From NCBI RefSeq assembly GCF_000006405.1, contig NW_003202589.1:13482-36265 (forward strand): a stretch of 22,784 nt of DNA, given 5' to 3'. This stretch comes from Perkinsus marinus ATCC 50983. Lineage: Eukaryota; Perkinsozoa; Perkinsida; Perkinsidae. A program made the translations under genes and the position numbers. Under the pieces are notes generated by a model that searched no databases, was not told the DNA's origin, and saw only the letters and a program-made list of their open reading frames with translations. The number at the start of each line of letters is the position of its first letter. Within the stretch, counting starts at the first letter, position 1. Below are positions 1 through 9,294 of the stretch, in pieces.

Positions 1-240
1 CGACGCGGGAGGACCAGCAGCTCGATACGGCGTCAACGGTGTCTTAACTGCAAAGACTAACTGAAGTCTTTTACTCAGAGCTTCCTTACATGTTGACACC
101 CCTTGGGGTCTCGGGCGTGCGTGGTGTTGTTGGGCCGTTATAAGCCGACACGCTTTCATGAAGTGAGCCGACGTAGTCTCGCAATTTGGAACGCCCTCTA
201 TTGGAAGTCTAAAGCGCACACGTACCACACCTCGAGATAA
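1..240. other. Flank downstream of gene A, nothing assigned
   Basis: There is no convincing open frame or known element here. It is the 3' flank of gene A on the minus strand. The stretch around 130-180 loosely resembles 2965-3020 (both have a CCGTT..TATAAGC core followed by TCATG.AGTGA), which is too weak to call a repeat. Confidence 0.3.
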
Positions 241-2133
241 CTAGGGAACTGCAACCTGATGCTGTTGTTGTTGGTGTCGTAGCTTCTCGGATCGTCGATC
301 AACTGCTCGTTTCCACTCCACATTCCTCTCATAAAACCTGCTGGCCTCAACACTAGAATAGGGCATTCCTATCACCCTCGAATGAACTGATCTATGCACC
401 AGATGTTGCCGGTCATCGAAATCCTGAATCGTCATGCACGCATGCACATAGGATTCACTCTGGCCTACTTTGGCTTCCTCCCTGCGCTGACGATTCGACT
501 CGAGATCTTTCTCTTTCACATCCTTCCATGCACGTGTTCGCCGATACACGCTGTCAACATTACGAGGTACACTTGCAGATCTCGTAGGAGGAAGAGGAGG
601 AGCTCTTCGGGAAATTACTCGTGGCGAAAAAGTACACTAACAAAGAACTGCTGAAATTCTCTATTTTTTTTGAATTTGATTCTCAATTTAAGAGACGTGA
701 ACCGTTACTTAATAGGTATTATATTAGAGCGCAGTTCTTCACCATTTTTTCTAACATTTTCGATTCCTCATGAAGGGTGGATTTCCAACTGCCCACCCCA
801 ACTCGTTTGAATTCACCTCCTTCATTTCCTCCGCTATCTTCCACGACCTGGCCTCGATGATCTTGTTTTCAAAAACCCTACGGCGCTCCCGAGCTCTAGT
901 GTAGATATCCCCGCATTGAGGAGCTGTATGCGGTGTCGAAGCCCCACGGCCACCTCTACCCTTGGCACGTACCGGCGTCGCGAGAGCTCTCGTATTTTCT
1001 CGCCTGCAATGAGTGAGTTCGTAGTGGAAGCTTTGTTTTGCCCGGTTGAAGAGGCCGCAGGTTCGATTCCCATACACGTCATTTCTCTGCCGAAAAATAT
1101 TTCAACACGAATTCACTGATCCACCTGCAAAATCAGTCTTTGTATTTTTCGCATGATCCCCGGACCGATCAAACTGTAAAATTGCGCACGCACGCACATA
1201 GTGTCTCCGGTGACTTCGAAACTCCCACCTTTGGGAGTATATCTCCGAATACGAACCATTGGAATAAGGAGTCGCCTTCTTAGCCGTAGACTTGTTGCGA
1301 TCCTCAACACTACGGGCAGCTGAGAAAACTAATGAGGAACTTCGACACGCGAACTCAAATACCTCCTTGTTGTTCCCTCTCAACATTGTCTGAGTCCTTT
1401 CCCAAGCTGAGCCTCCTCGCGATAGGTTTCACTCGGGCGTCTTGTGGTACGCCAACACTGGCCACTTTGAAACTTATTGGCGCTTCATTTCTCTCGTACT
1501 CCCCATGTCGGCCGCTCAAGCTCGTACGCCGCTCCTCCTCCTCCACAACAGTGTTATAGTGAATAAAGTCATCATCTCTTTTATGGTCATCAGTACTCAC
1601 CCGCTCCTCAGTAGGGAAATCTTTCCCCACCTTTACGGAGTGTATCTCCACATATTTCAATGGTCTTGGTTCCGACATCGCCCTCCCCTCCCGACCGAAT
1701 GGGCCTCGCCGCAACCCTGGAGTACCCACACCACCAATGATAGTGTTGTTGTTGTTGCCACTCTGTAGCCCAAGAATCGGTCTGTCGATTGAGAGCGTCT
1801 TATTCGTGGCGCTCAAAACTGGCTTCCTGGGTGTACCATTTGAGCAATCTCGTGTAACACGTCGGACCTAATACGAAGGGCTCTGCATGCCCATCCTCCT
1901 CATGATGCTCTACTGAGATCGATAAGGCCCCTCCTCCTCCTCCTCGTCCTTTCTGCCGACATTGAGTCATCACTCTCTGTTTAGCCGCTTGTTGCATCCT
2001 CCTATACCGCTCCTCTTTCGAAATCTCACCAACTACGTATCCACCCGAGTCGGGCGGGGGAATCAGCGCCTGTAATAGGGACGCATGAGCTCTACTGTAT
2101 GAACATACACATTACTTCTTTATTCTCGCTCAT
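241..2133 (-). CDS. Gene A: basic Arg/Glu-rich protein, probably coiled, about 448 aa, six exons
   Basis: Function not recognised. Proposed exons (minus strand): 2133-2116, 2069-1875, 1822-1363, 1319-1229, 1003-817, 636-241. All junctions are GT-AG and in phase; introns are 46, 52, 43, 225 and 180 nt. The first exon encodes only MSENKE. The middle is low-complexity and probably disordered, with a Gly run from a CTC-repeat and many Arg/Glu. The C-terminal third has three similar basic segments, each an aromatic-Tyr followed by charged helix: IYTRARERRRVFENK, VYRRTRAWKDVKEKD and FYERNVEWKRAVDRR. Such Tyr/Trp-plus-charged-helix segments occur in protist cytoskeletal and flagellar coiled-coil proteins, but that is only an analogy. 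It ends in a Gln-rich tail before TAG. The junctions 1229/1003 and 1875/1822 are the least certain, since other phase-compatible sites exist. There is no signal peptide or membrane segment. Confidence 0.6.
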
Positions 2134-2201
2134 TAACGATTTCTGTGCGGTACCAGGATCGGAATTGGCCGCATCTGGGGCAGTGTGGGAGGAATCTACG
2201 T

Positions 2202-2320
2202 TTCGTTTCCTCAGCTGAGCTCAGGAATTTCCTCACTATTTTTACGATTTTACGTACAAACTCAGATAAAAATGTACAAGAATCAACGAGAATTTCCCAA
2301 AATTTTCTCACAATTTTTAT
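2202..2320 (+). repeat. R2 dispersed repeat, copy A
   Basis: An AT-rich stretch of about 120 bp beginning TCAGCTGAGCTCAGGA and containing AGAATTTCCCAAAATTTTCT. It matches the repeat at 16762-16901 by eye at roughly 70%, with the same order of blocks, and more weakly the short copy at 5274-5358 on the minus strand. It lies just upstream of the start codon of gene A. No terminal inverted repeats or target duplications were found, so the class is unknown. Confidence 0.5.
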
Positions 2321-3589
2321 ACCGCCACTTGAGGGCCTTTTTTCATGTGCCTTGTGTTACACAATCTTACCCGAGATGGGATGATCTCCCAGAATGGTCC
2401 GTTGTATTTCTTCGTGTGCGGCACTCAGCCGGTTATGGAGTTCTGTCGTCTCCCAATTCGATAGATCCGTCTTGACGTTTGGCGATAGAGTTGCGAGAGG
2501 TGTGGTACAAAGTGATTGTTTACATGAATTCATAATTTACTTTTCACTATACAGATAATAAATCAACTGTAAAGGACCGTGATACTCCCTAATGAGATAA
2601 AAAAACACAACCTTTGTTACAATGCGGAATACACTCCGGGTCGACCCGTCTTCCGAACACTCTTTAAAGTGTTGAGTAGCTATGTGCTTGTGTACGGCAG
2701 GTCCATTGCTGTTATCAGTAAAAGTGAGATCCACTACCCGGATGCCAACATGACATCCTGCAATAGGCACCTTGTCGAAGTAGTAGCGTGATATGAGTTG
2801 CCTTCATAGACCTCACTACAGCAGGTGTTATTCCGATACGCAGTAGGTTACCTACTCACGATCAAATGCTGTGATACCATGGAAGTATCGTATACCAAAC
2901 TAAAGAGGGGACGAGGAAGAGGAGGACGGCAACCACCGCGACAACTCGATAGTTGATGTGTAGCGTCTGCCGTTGTTATAAGCACACGTCGCTGTCATGG
3001 AGTGACGTGAAATCGCTGCCACCCCCTCGTTGGGTCCAGAGTCATGTCACTTTTCATGACTCACCTGTAGTCGTAATCTCATTTCAATTCCATGAATGAC
3101 CCTCGTTACGATACCCAACTTTCCTGTATACTCATCAGCTCACCTCGCCTTAGTGGATCACCCGAAGTGCTACTACAACAAGTGATCTACACTCTGTTAC
3201 TGTATGAGGTGAAATGGCTGAGACGATTAACTCATAGCAATCAGGATAAGGAAACGTAATACACATGTGGCCGAGCACATAATCACTCCTTAAAGAAATG
3301 CTGAGGCAGGTGGATCTTTCCACTGATCACCTACAACCGGGAGCCAACACTTGGAAGCCGGGTTTAGGAGTGTATAGGATGATTACAATTTCCCGACCAG
3401 AAATATAAAGTGCGAACCAACCTATCGTTATGCGAAGCATAGTGGGAGTTTATCAGTGGCTCTTGAGATAGGCGACGATAGTTAAAATAAATCGACAATA
3501 TTTCATATTTCACTGTCACGCTCTGGGCGCGCGGTAGGCTGCCACTTCATATTATTATCATCATCATCTTGCTAAAATCATATCAAACT
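2321..3589. other. Intergenic region between genes A and B
   Basis: About 1.27 kb between the start of gene A and the stop of gene B, both on the minus strand. The open frames are short and lack splice-compatible continuation. No tRNA, known transposon protein or tandem array was seen. It should hold the promoter of gene A and the 3' end of gene B, but no specific site can be named. Confidence 0.4.
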
Positions 3590-5516
3590 TCAATCCCCTC
3601 GAAATTCGCACCCCTGTCCTACCACAGAGCACCGGCCTGCTATATTCACCACATCTAGAGTGTCCCGGACTATCAGCTGGCCTCCCCTCGATGACAACAT
3701 TGTGCATTCCAATAAGCACCTAAAGACGAGGAGAGGAAAGTACCCAACTGTGTTGCCGTCCTACCCCTTAGTGCCGATGACTGAACTGATGTAAGGGGCA
3801 ATGACAGTGTGACTGCTGCCGTTGACTGGGTCTTCAGGAATGCCATTCCATGGTGCAAAATACCTAACTTTAAAAATGCAAAGTCGGTACTCCTTTAACG
3901 ACGTTGTTATGATAACAATGATATTCCTATTACTATAGAGATCATCCTAATATTCCTATTACTATAGAGACCATCCTAATATTCCTATTACTATAAAGAC
4001 CATCTTAATATTCCTATTACTATAAAGACCATCCTAATATTCCTATTACTATAAAGACCATCTTAATATTCCTATTACTATAAAGACCATCCTAATATTC
4101 CTATTACTATAAAGACCATCTTAATATTCCTATTACTACAAAGACCATCCTAATATTCCTATTACTATAAAGACCATCCTAATATTCCTATTACTATAAA
4201 GACCATCTTAATATTCCTATTACTATAAAGACCATCTTAATATTCCTATTACTACAAAGACCATCCTAATATTCCTATTACTATAAAGACCATCCTAATA
4301 TTCCTATTACTATAAAGACCATCCTAATATTCCTATTACTATAAAGACCATCCTAACATATTATATCTCCCATCCCATCTCCCATATACAGTAAATGGGG
4401 CCATACCATGACCATACAGTGTTGGTATGTTCAAAATATAATATAATCCCTTTACTCACCTCGAGTACACTAATGTAGTCATCTCCTGTCGCTGTTCGAG
4501 GTAGCACATAACGCTAACTCCTCGTATAATATCCTCCCTATGTGAATTATATAGCGTCCTCTCATCCTGATGCACAAGCTCGAGCCGCCTCAGCCTCGTG
4601 AGAACTACCGGTTGAAGCGTCTTGATTCCTTCTATGCCTCGACAGATCACCAACAGCTTCTTCGCCTTGTACGACACAGCAACCTCCGTTACCTATTATC
4701 AACAATAACAACAACAGCACCATACTACTCTCGAGATAGCAACCTGGTCCATCGGCAAGCCTAGAGCCGAAATGATATCATAGGCCCATCGTGGGGAGCT
4801 GTCGGGCTGCCAGGTGTCTTCCGGAGGGTTCCTTGGGAATTCAAGCCAATACAAGCCCTGTGCATCAACTCTGGAGTCGCGTGTCACCACCTAACAGTGT
4901 CACCACCCCAAACTGTCATAGCAGTTGCCCCCTCACCAGTTCTCCTGAAGCCGTCTCAAACACGTACCTCTCGGGCGTGTCCTCCCCAGTGGAGGCGTTC
5001 AAGTCCTACAATGACCATGCATGGCGATCGAGAGAAAGGTGAGTTACATCCGAGCAGCGAGCCCCTGCTAGAGTAGCGTGGCCGCACAGGGGGACTTCAT
5101 TCCTAACAGTGTTATATAGTACGAACATTCCACCAGTGTTGGTCCTACGTCGGGGTGAACCATCTAAGTGCATATCTTCCCGTAGATATAGGGCTGAGGA
5201 AAGCAGTCTCAGAGTGCCGTAATTCGGCAGCTATGGCTCGGTACGCCTGGCACGGCCAGTGTGGGAAAATACGCAACTACATGTGTCGGTGACATTATAA
5301 ACATTTTGAGGAGTTCTCATTGGTTTCTATACATTCCTAGCCGATTTCCTATGTACAAGACTACTCACGGCTCATTGCTACCTCTTCCCTTAGCGATAGG
5401 CCCGGTGGGAGTACCACAACTCCTGCGGGATTGCCAGTGAAGTTGTTGTTACTGCCACTTGAAACGAATGCATCGGCTACATAGACGGGTAAGGATACCA
5501 TGCCGTTTGCGGACAT
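3590..5516 (-). CDS. Gene B: PhzF-family isomerase/epimerase, 321 aa, eight exons
   Basis: Exons (minus): 5516-5382, 5246-5149, 5102-5048, 5005-4937, 4890-4744, 4692-4460, 3863-3765, 3719-3590. Introns are 135, 46, 42, 46, 51, 596 and 45 nt, all GT-AG, and every phase closes to 966 nt. The family folds as two similar barrel halves with the active site between them. Hallmarks in order: N-terminal VYVADAF then FTGNPAGVV; HSETAF with the presumed catalytic Glu58; FTPTNEVPLCGHATLAGA with Cys84 and His86; YVFETASGEL; then in the second half APWNGIPEDPVNGSSHTV with Asp257 (the usual form is EDPVTGSAH), and SSRGGQLIV near the end. Glu, His and Asp match the catalytic positions known in bacterial PhzF, so it is probably active. 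Length is typical (about 280-320 aa). The true substrate is unknown; many eukaryotic members are uncharacterised, so phenazine synthesis should not be inferred. No targeting signal is seen, so it is probably cytosolic. ATG 5516 was chosen as the first ATG before the conserved strand; Met6 is an alternative. Confidence 0.93.
3921..4355. repeat. 29-bp minisatellite, exactly 15 copies, inside intron 6 of gene B
   Basis: The unit starts ATATTCCTATTACTATA and repeats with a strict 29-bp period from 3921 to 4355 (15 x 29 = 435) with no indels. Variation is confined to a few sites: TATAG/TATAA/TACAA and CATCC/CATCT. Copies 3-8 alternate CATCT and CATCC, and the block of copies 7-9 recurs as copies 11-13, so a 116-bp (four-unit) higher-order period is visible. 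The array makes up most of the 596-nt intron 4459-3864 of the PhzF gene. There are no spacers, so it is not a CRISPR array. Confidence 0.97.
5274..5358 (-). repeat. R2 dispersed repeat, short copy C, within intron 1 of gene B
   Basis: Read on the minus strand this carries GTATAGAAACCAATGAGAA and then TCACCGACACATGTAGTTG. These match, in the same order, GTACAGAAACCAATAAGAA and TCACCAACACATGTAGTTG of the copy near 16762-16901. A block of about 10 nt present in that copy is missing here. The copy fills most of the 135-nt first intron of the PhzF gene and is in the same orientation as the gene. Confidence 0.65.
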
Positions 5517-5835
5517 GGTTTGAATCTTACCAAGATGAACATAAGATACCACCCGAGACTCGCTATTGATCCTCTCTGACTAACACCAACAGCTACTGCC
5601 AACAACAACATTGGATTTTCAATGATCATGGTCACCCCACACTGACATTGTCGTTAACCATCAGGGAACTCCAGAGATTCTATCTACAATCATACTCATA
5701 AAATCATCAACGTCTGCACACCTTATATGTCAGTATCAAATGTAGGTCAGGATATCCGATAAGCCCCAAGGTATCATATCCGGTGCTAACCCAAGGTTAA
5801 CACTTGGGGAGGTCGCTCGCACCCGAGGTAGATGA

Positions 5836-5873
5836 CTTAACTGACGCGGGTGCGTAACCACGCGTCAGTTAAG
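5836..5873. repeat. Perfect 13-bp inverted repeat with 12-nt loop
   Basis: The left arm CTTAACTGACGCG (5836-5848) is the exact reverse complement of the right arm CGCGTCAGTTAAG (5861-5873); the loop GGTGCGTAACCA can itself pair GGT with ACC. It lies upstream of the PhzF gene start, about 320 bp away. A plasmid or viral origin is not implied. It could be a palindromic element or an exonised structure; the role is unknown. Confidence 0.85.
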
Positions 5874-7037
5874 AATCAGGCATATGAATGCTGAAATGAT
5901 GATAGAGTGATACTGACAGTTACATCATAGTGTTAGAAACTGCCATAACTAGCAGATCTCGTCGCTTAGCCCCTACGGAGAGGAACTTTGTCGTGCATTC
6001 CGTGCAGTTCTGGTAGGAAGGCAATCGCTTGGTTTCGGAAGTTTAGTGAGGAGGACTTCACAGCGTGGAGTAACAGTAGTCGGAGGTCTTGGTTAAGTAG
6101 GAGTATACTGTACATATGTGTTGTGTGTATGAAATGTTTAGAGAGTAAAGCGCTGTTGAGTGATTTTCATACTCGGAAGTAAGACTGAGATTCTGACTGA
6201 ACTCGAGATGGTATGTAATGAGTAATAGTATAATGCTATTAGTATTAGTATAATACCGTGTTTTTAATCATGATGACCACCGTCATTATGGTCATGCAAC
6301 CGAAATCGGAGTAGCGACAACAACGACTGTACGACCACTACAACCCATGCAGCACCGCCAGAAAGTAAGGTCATAATGAATAATGCTCGCTGTTAAAGTG
6401 GTAGTGTTGATTATGTTTTAGGGTTTTGTTTGTTCCGATGATAAGGCTTGATGACGTGCTTGTTGTAATTAGGGTTGTTGCACTTGAGGTGGGTATGGTG
6501 ATAGCAGTGCAGCAGGTGAGCTCGCTGTTTGAGCGATGCTGGGAGTAATTATGGTTGCGGTCGATGTTGTGGTAATTTTCGACTTTCTGTCTTTGTTTGT
6601 TCTTGTGGTGGTCAGTGTCGTTGTTATTGTTGATGTTGTTGTTGGTGGTGGTCTTGGTGGTGGTGTTGCCTGTTTGTACTCCTCATGAGTGGTTGTCGTT
6701 GTGGTAGAGATCGCTTCCTTGCGTAGTTGGACTGTTGTTGTTGATAGTCTTTGCGATGGGAGTAGTCGTCATGCTATGGAAGGTGTTTCGGTCTTCGCCA
6801 CAATGGTAGGCTTTGTCGGACCGCATCCATGCAATGAGAACAAGGAAAGAAATATTGAGAACAAGTAAATAATGCTAGTACCATCATACCAATGTACTTC
6901 ATCAGATTGTAAAGTACTTTTTGCTATTCGTGTATTTTTCTTTTATTTCTTTTAATTGTCAATTGTCCATTTTGTTATATTTTGTTATATTTTGTTTTTG
7001 CTTATGTTTTCTTTTGCTTTTCTTCTTTATTCATTCA

Positions 7038-7146
7038 TTCTTTTTTCTTTTTTTCTTTTTTTCTTCTTTTCTTTTTTTTCTTTTCTTCTTTTCTTCTTTT
7101 TTTCTCTTTTCTTTTTTTCTTTTTTCTTTTCTTTTTCTCTTTTCCT
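7038..7146 (+). repeat. 109-nt uninterrupted pyrimidine tract (T-rich)
   Basis: Every base from 7038 to 7146 is C or T on the plus strand, with irregular T3-T9 runs separated by single or paired C. The flanks remain strongly T-rich from about 6930 to 7420. Such homopurine-homopyrimidine tracts can form triplex DNA and are unstable. This is low-complexity sequence, not coding. Confidence 0.95.
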
Positions 7147-7882
7147 GTACACCACTCTTACATGATATTCGAATAGTGAAGTCGGAAATCATTCTTGTTG
7201 TACATATTGGTAGTCGGTAGTGCTTGTAGCCGTGGTAGTCGTTGTTGTATATGGTTGTGATAATGCTCGTTGTACTGTAGTCGTTTGCTTCCTCTATTTT
7301 GCTATTTCTTTATTAATATTTTTTTCCATTTTATTTTATAGTTTAATTTGTTTATTTCTTCATTCATATATATTTTCTCTTTTTTCAACGCTCTATTTTT
7401 TCATTTATTTTTGTTTTGTTTTATTTTATTCTTTACAACAGTATTACATAGTAATGCAATGGCAAAGTCGTATATGGTGATAGCCCATAGTGGTTGCAGT
7501 GGTGGTCTTGATTGTAGTTTGCGTTCGAAAGAGATATTACCTGACAACTGAGGAAACATCCACTATATGATAACAGCCTTCAACCAAGCAGAGCGCAGTG
7601 AGATCGAACCGCTACTAATAGATTAGCAAAGCTATTTTACTATTGGCAAGCATGACGCAGTGAATTGTATGTATTTGCGAGCCATGGTAAGTGGATTGAG
7701 GAACGTAATGTAAGAGTGATGTTGCAAGAGATGTTGGAATGTAATGAGATACTGTATCCTCAGGTACTGCTTATGTGGAGATTTTTGTTAAACGTCAACA
7801 TCCACGAAATCCTCAGGGACAATGAGATACACACCAGTAGCGACAGCAAATAATAAATAAATAAGCATATTGAAATTCATTT

Positions 7883-8371
7883 TTAAATTTCAGGAAAGAC
7901 GACATTAGTTGTTAAGACATCAACAGCAGTGTTGCTATTGGACGTCTGACTATAAAAACTTTGGTCCACAGCGAACTCCAAGTTTTGTGGATTGCCAACC
8001 CTCGATGCTGCTGCATACAAGTGCCCATGAGAAAGTGGTGGTTGAGGGAGATATATACCTACTCTTCTCAGAGATTGGCCTTTGTTTCTAGTACAACAAT
8101 GCGAAGGGCGTAGAGGGAATTGCCTACGTTTGATTGAGAAACGCAGATCTGTATCTGTCGGTGTTACATACTCTCGGTACCAACAGAATGTGTCCGGCGT
8201 AAGGGCCACCGAGAACCGTAACTTGGGTGAGTTTCACAGGATGACCAATGAATTGCCGAACAATGTATCTGGTTCCATTACAATGTCCGTTTCTTGGATC
8301 CAGTTTTCGAAGGAGCATGACCGGAGTATTGATTTTCAGTTGGAGAATGTGTGGAGGAAGAATAACCGGTG
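7883..8371 (-). pseudogene. PIF1-type helicase C-terminal fragment, probably from a Helitron
   Basis: The minus strand encodes the tail of a PIF1/Helitron helicase. In order: LPPHILQLKINTPVMLLR, then DPRNGHCNGTRYIV (usual form GLCNGTRL), then SIKRRQFPLRP (family KRRQFPv), KGQSLRRVGIYLPQPP and LSHGHLYAAASRV (family FsHGQLYVAlSRv), ending NVVFPEI before a stop. A single shift of frame separates the CNGTR part (frame running through 8318-8165) from the KRRQFP part. The upstream ATPase half (Walker A and B) is absent: homology stops near 8371, just beside a hairpin at 8383. Several key residues are altered (GLCNGT to GHCNGT, HGQLY to HGHLY), so this is a dead fragment. Host PIF1 is an alternative source, but the pattern is closest to transposon RepHel proteins. 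No Rep domain or Helitron terminus was found. Confidence 0.75.
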
Positions 8372-8382
8372 CTTATCCTATA

Positions 8383-8411
8383 CCTATGGTTGACGGTCCG
8401 TCGACCATGGG
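8383..8411. repeat. 14-bp inverted repeat (hairpin 1 of a cluster)
   Basis: CCTATGGTTGACGG (8383-8396), one T, then CCGTCGACCATGGG (8398-8411): 14 pairs of which two are G-T wobbles if read as RNA. It begins about 12 bp beyond the end of the helicase homology. Confidence 0.85.
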
Positions 8412-8439
8412 GTAGATTCTATGAGATACTTCGTATGAT

Positions 8440-8456
8440 ACTCATACCGTATGAGT
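8440..8456. repeat. 8-bp perfect palindrome (hairpin 2 of a cluster)
   Basis: ACTCATAC, one C, then GTATGAGT. It sits between hairpins 1 and 3. Confidence 0.7.
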
Positions 8457-8470
8457 TCGGGTTGGAGGTC

Positions 8471-8509
8471 TTATCTTCTTAGCAGCTCTAATAGCTGCTA
8501 AGAAGATAA
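8471..8509. repeat. 17-bp perfect hairpin immediately after the gene C stop codon
   Basis: TTATCTTCTTAGCAGCT (8471-8487), loop CTAAT, AGCTGCTAAGAAGATAA (8493-8509): 17 perfect pairs and a five-base loop. On the minus strand the TGA of gene C ends at 8511 and the stem begins at 8509, one base later. In a transcript of gene C it would be a stable stem-loop at the very start of the 3' UTR. A hairpin MITE remnant is the other reading. Confidence 0.92.
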
Positions 8510-8510
8510 T

Positions 8511-9238
8511 TCAAAAGGGACAGGGTGAAGAGCCGATAACAGATAATGCATTCGACGACACGAGCGCGTGCGCGTTATCTACCGCTACCTTTAGCTTCCT
8601 CGCACGTGTAACAATGTTGGTATCCACGGAACAGCTCCATTGATATCCTGTGCTTCTGCGATTTCCCCTCCTATGCCCTGCATATTTCCTATATGCCAAA
8701 ACGGTGCCGATACAATTGATGTTCGGCGTCTCGTATGGTTCCCTTGGGTCAACGTAACCCGACATTAGCTGGAGGAGTTACTCAAGCGTACAGTGAGACT
8801 TGTTTTTCTAGACATCTGCTCAGACGAAGGCCTCATCATATATCATTGGTATAATACTGCATCATCGTCACCAATATGGCATATGCGTGTTCTAGGCCCT
8901 GGAGTCTGGAGATGAGTTTCTCTGGGTGGGCGCATTCAAGCCTCTTCACGAATTGCGGATCATTATCCACACAGCTCACGTGAATTGTAGGAGACTTGAC
9001 TACACGAGTTTAAATCAAACTAACCCAAGACGTCGCCACAAGTATCAGAATACAATAAAACTGAGCTCTTCTCACTTTTGACTGACGTGTTTTTGGGCTT
9101 ACCTCCTATTGAATAGGACCTATTCACACGTACACAGCATTGGTATTCGAAACTGCCAAGCATTGCGATTGCTGTTGATAACGTATCATGATATTTATCA
9201 CCACACTTACAGTTCGGATTACCAGAGTTTTTTGCCAT
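8511..9238 (-). CDS. Gene C: small spliced gene of unknown function
   Basis: Not recognised. Proposed exons: 9238-9211, 9171-9103, 9060 to about 9025-9020, then from 8999 or 8974 to 8872, and 8768-8511. The first two introns (39 and 42 nt, GTAAGT..ACAG and GTAAGC..TCAG) are clear and in phase. The third junction is ambiguous: donors at 9024 or 9019 and acceptors at 9000 or 8975 give different phases. Coding-like text includes MAKNSGNPNS, GSFEYQCCVRVNRSYS, LLYSDTCGDV, VDNDPQFVKRLECAHPEK, LISRLQGLEHAYAIL and, in the last exon, SGYVDPREPYETPNINCIG. Six or more cysteines and no clear signal peptide. The final exon ends ALSVIGSSPCPF then TGA, one base before a 17-bp hairpin. The R1 repeat begins about 60 bp upstream of the ATG, so the promoter region is short or repeat-derived. 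The start could also be only the visible part of a longer gene. Confidence 0.5.
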
Positions 9239-9294
9239 CTTGTTTTCTAGTTGTCAATTCGTTCCGTTCGCGAGGCAGGCTGAGATTCAAAAGC

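Larger units (their letters stand above)
5517..7882. other. Long gene-free interval with skewed composition
   Basis: No supported gene was found. Up to about 6400 the sequence is mixed and contains one strong hairpin (5836-5873). From about 6400 to 6800 the plus strand is G/T-rich with many GTT/GGT triplets; from 6915 to 7450 it is T-rich, including a pure pyrimidine tract. The predicted proteins of 60-100 residues there are runs of Phe/Ser/Leu and are composition artefacts. From 7560 to 7860 it is ordinary sequence with a short TAAA run near 7848-7862. Confidence 0.5.

Noticed and set aside
1036-1085. tRNA-like B box (GGTTCGATTCC) suggesting a tRNA gene or SINE head on the plus strand
   Set aside because: The T stem does not pair, no acceptor stem or A box could be fitted, and the segment overlaps an intron of gene A. 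A chance B box is more likely.
3673-3858. Minus-strand open frame starting MAFLKTQSTAAV, resembling a targeting peptide
   Set aside because: It is an alternative frame of PhzF exons 7 and 8, whose true frame carries the EDPVNGSSH and RGGQLIV motifs.
3921-4355. Regularly spaced repeats as a CRISPR array
   Set aside because: Copies abut with no spacers and the setting is a eukaryotic intron; it is a minisatellite.
3590-5516. PhzF as a recent bacterial contaminant or transfer
   Set aside because: Seven spliceosomal introns with typical local length and sites show a resident nuclear gene; older transfer cannot be judged without a tree.
6921-7551. Several overlapping plus-strand frames rich in Phe, Ser and Leu that look like membrane proteins
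   Set aside because: They are translations of T-rich low-complexity DNA in all three frames, with no splice-supported continuation.
8975-9024. A 25-nt intron in gene C (9024-9000)
   Set aside because: All other introns here are at least 39 nt; alternative donors or acceptors give 40-46 nt, so an ultrashort intron is not claimed.
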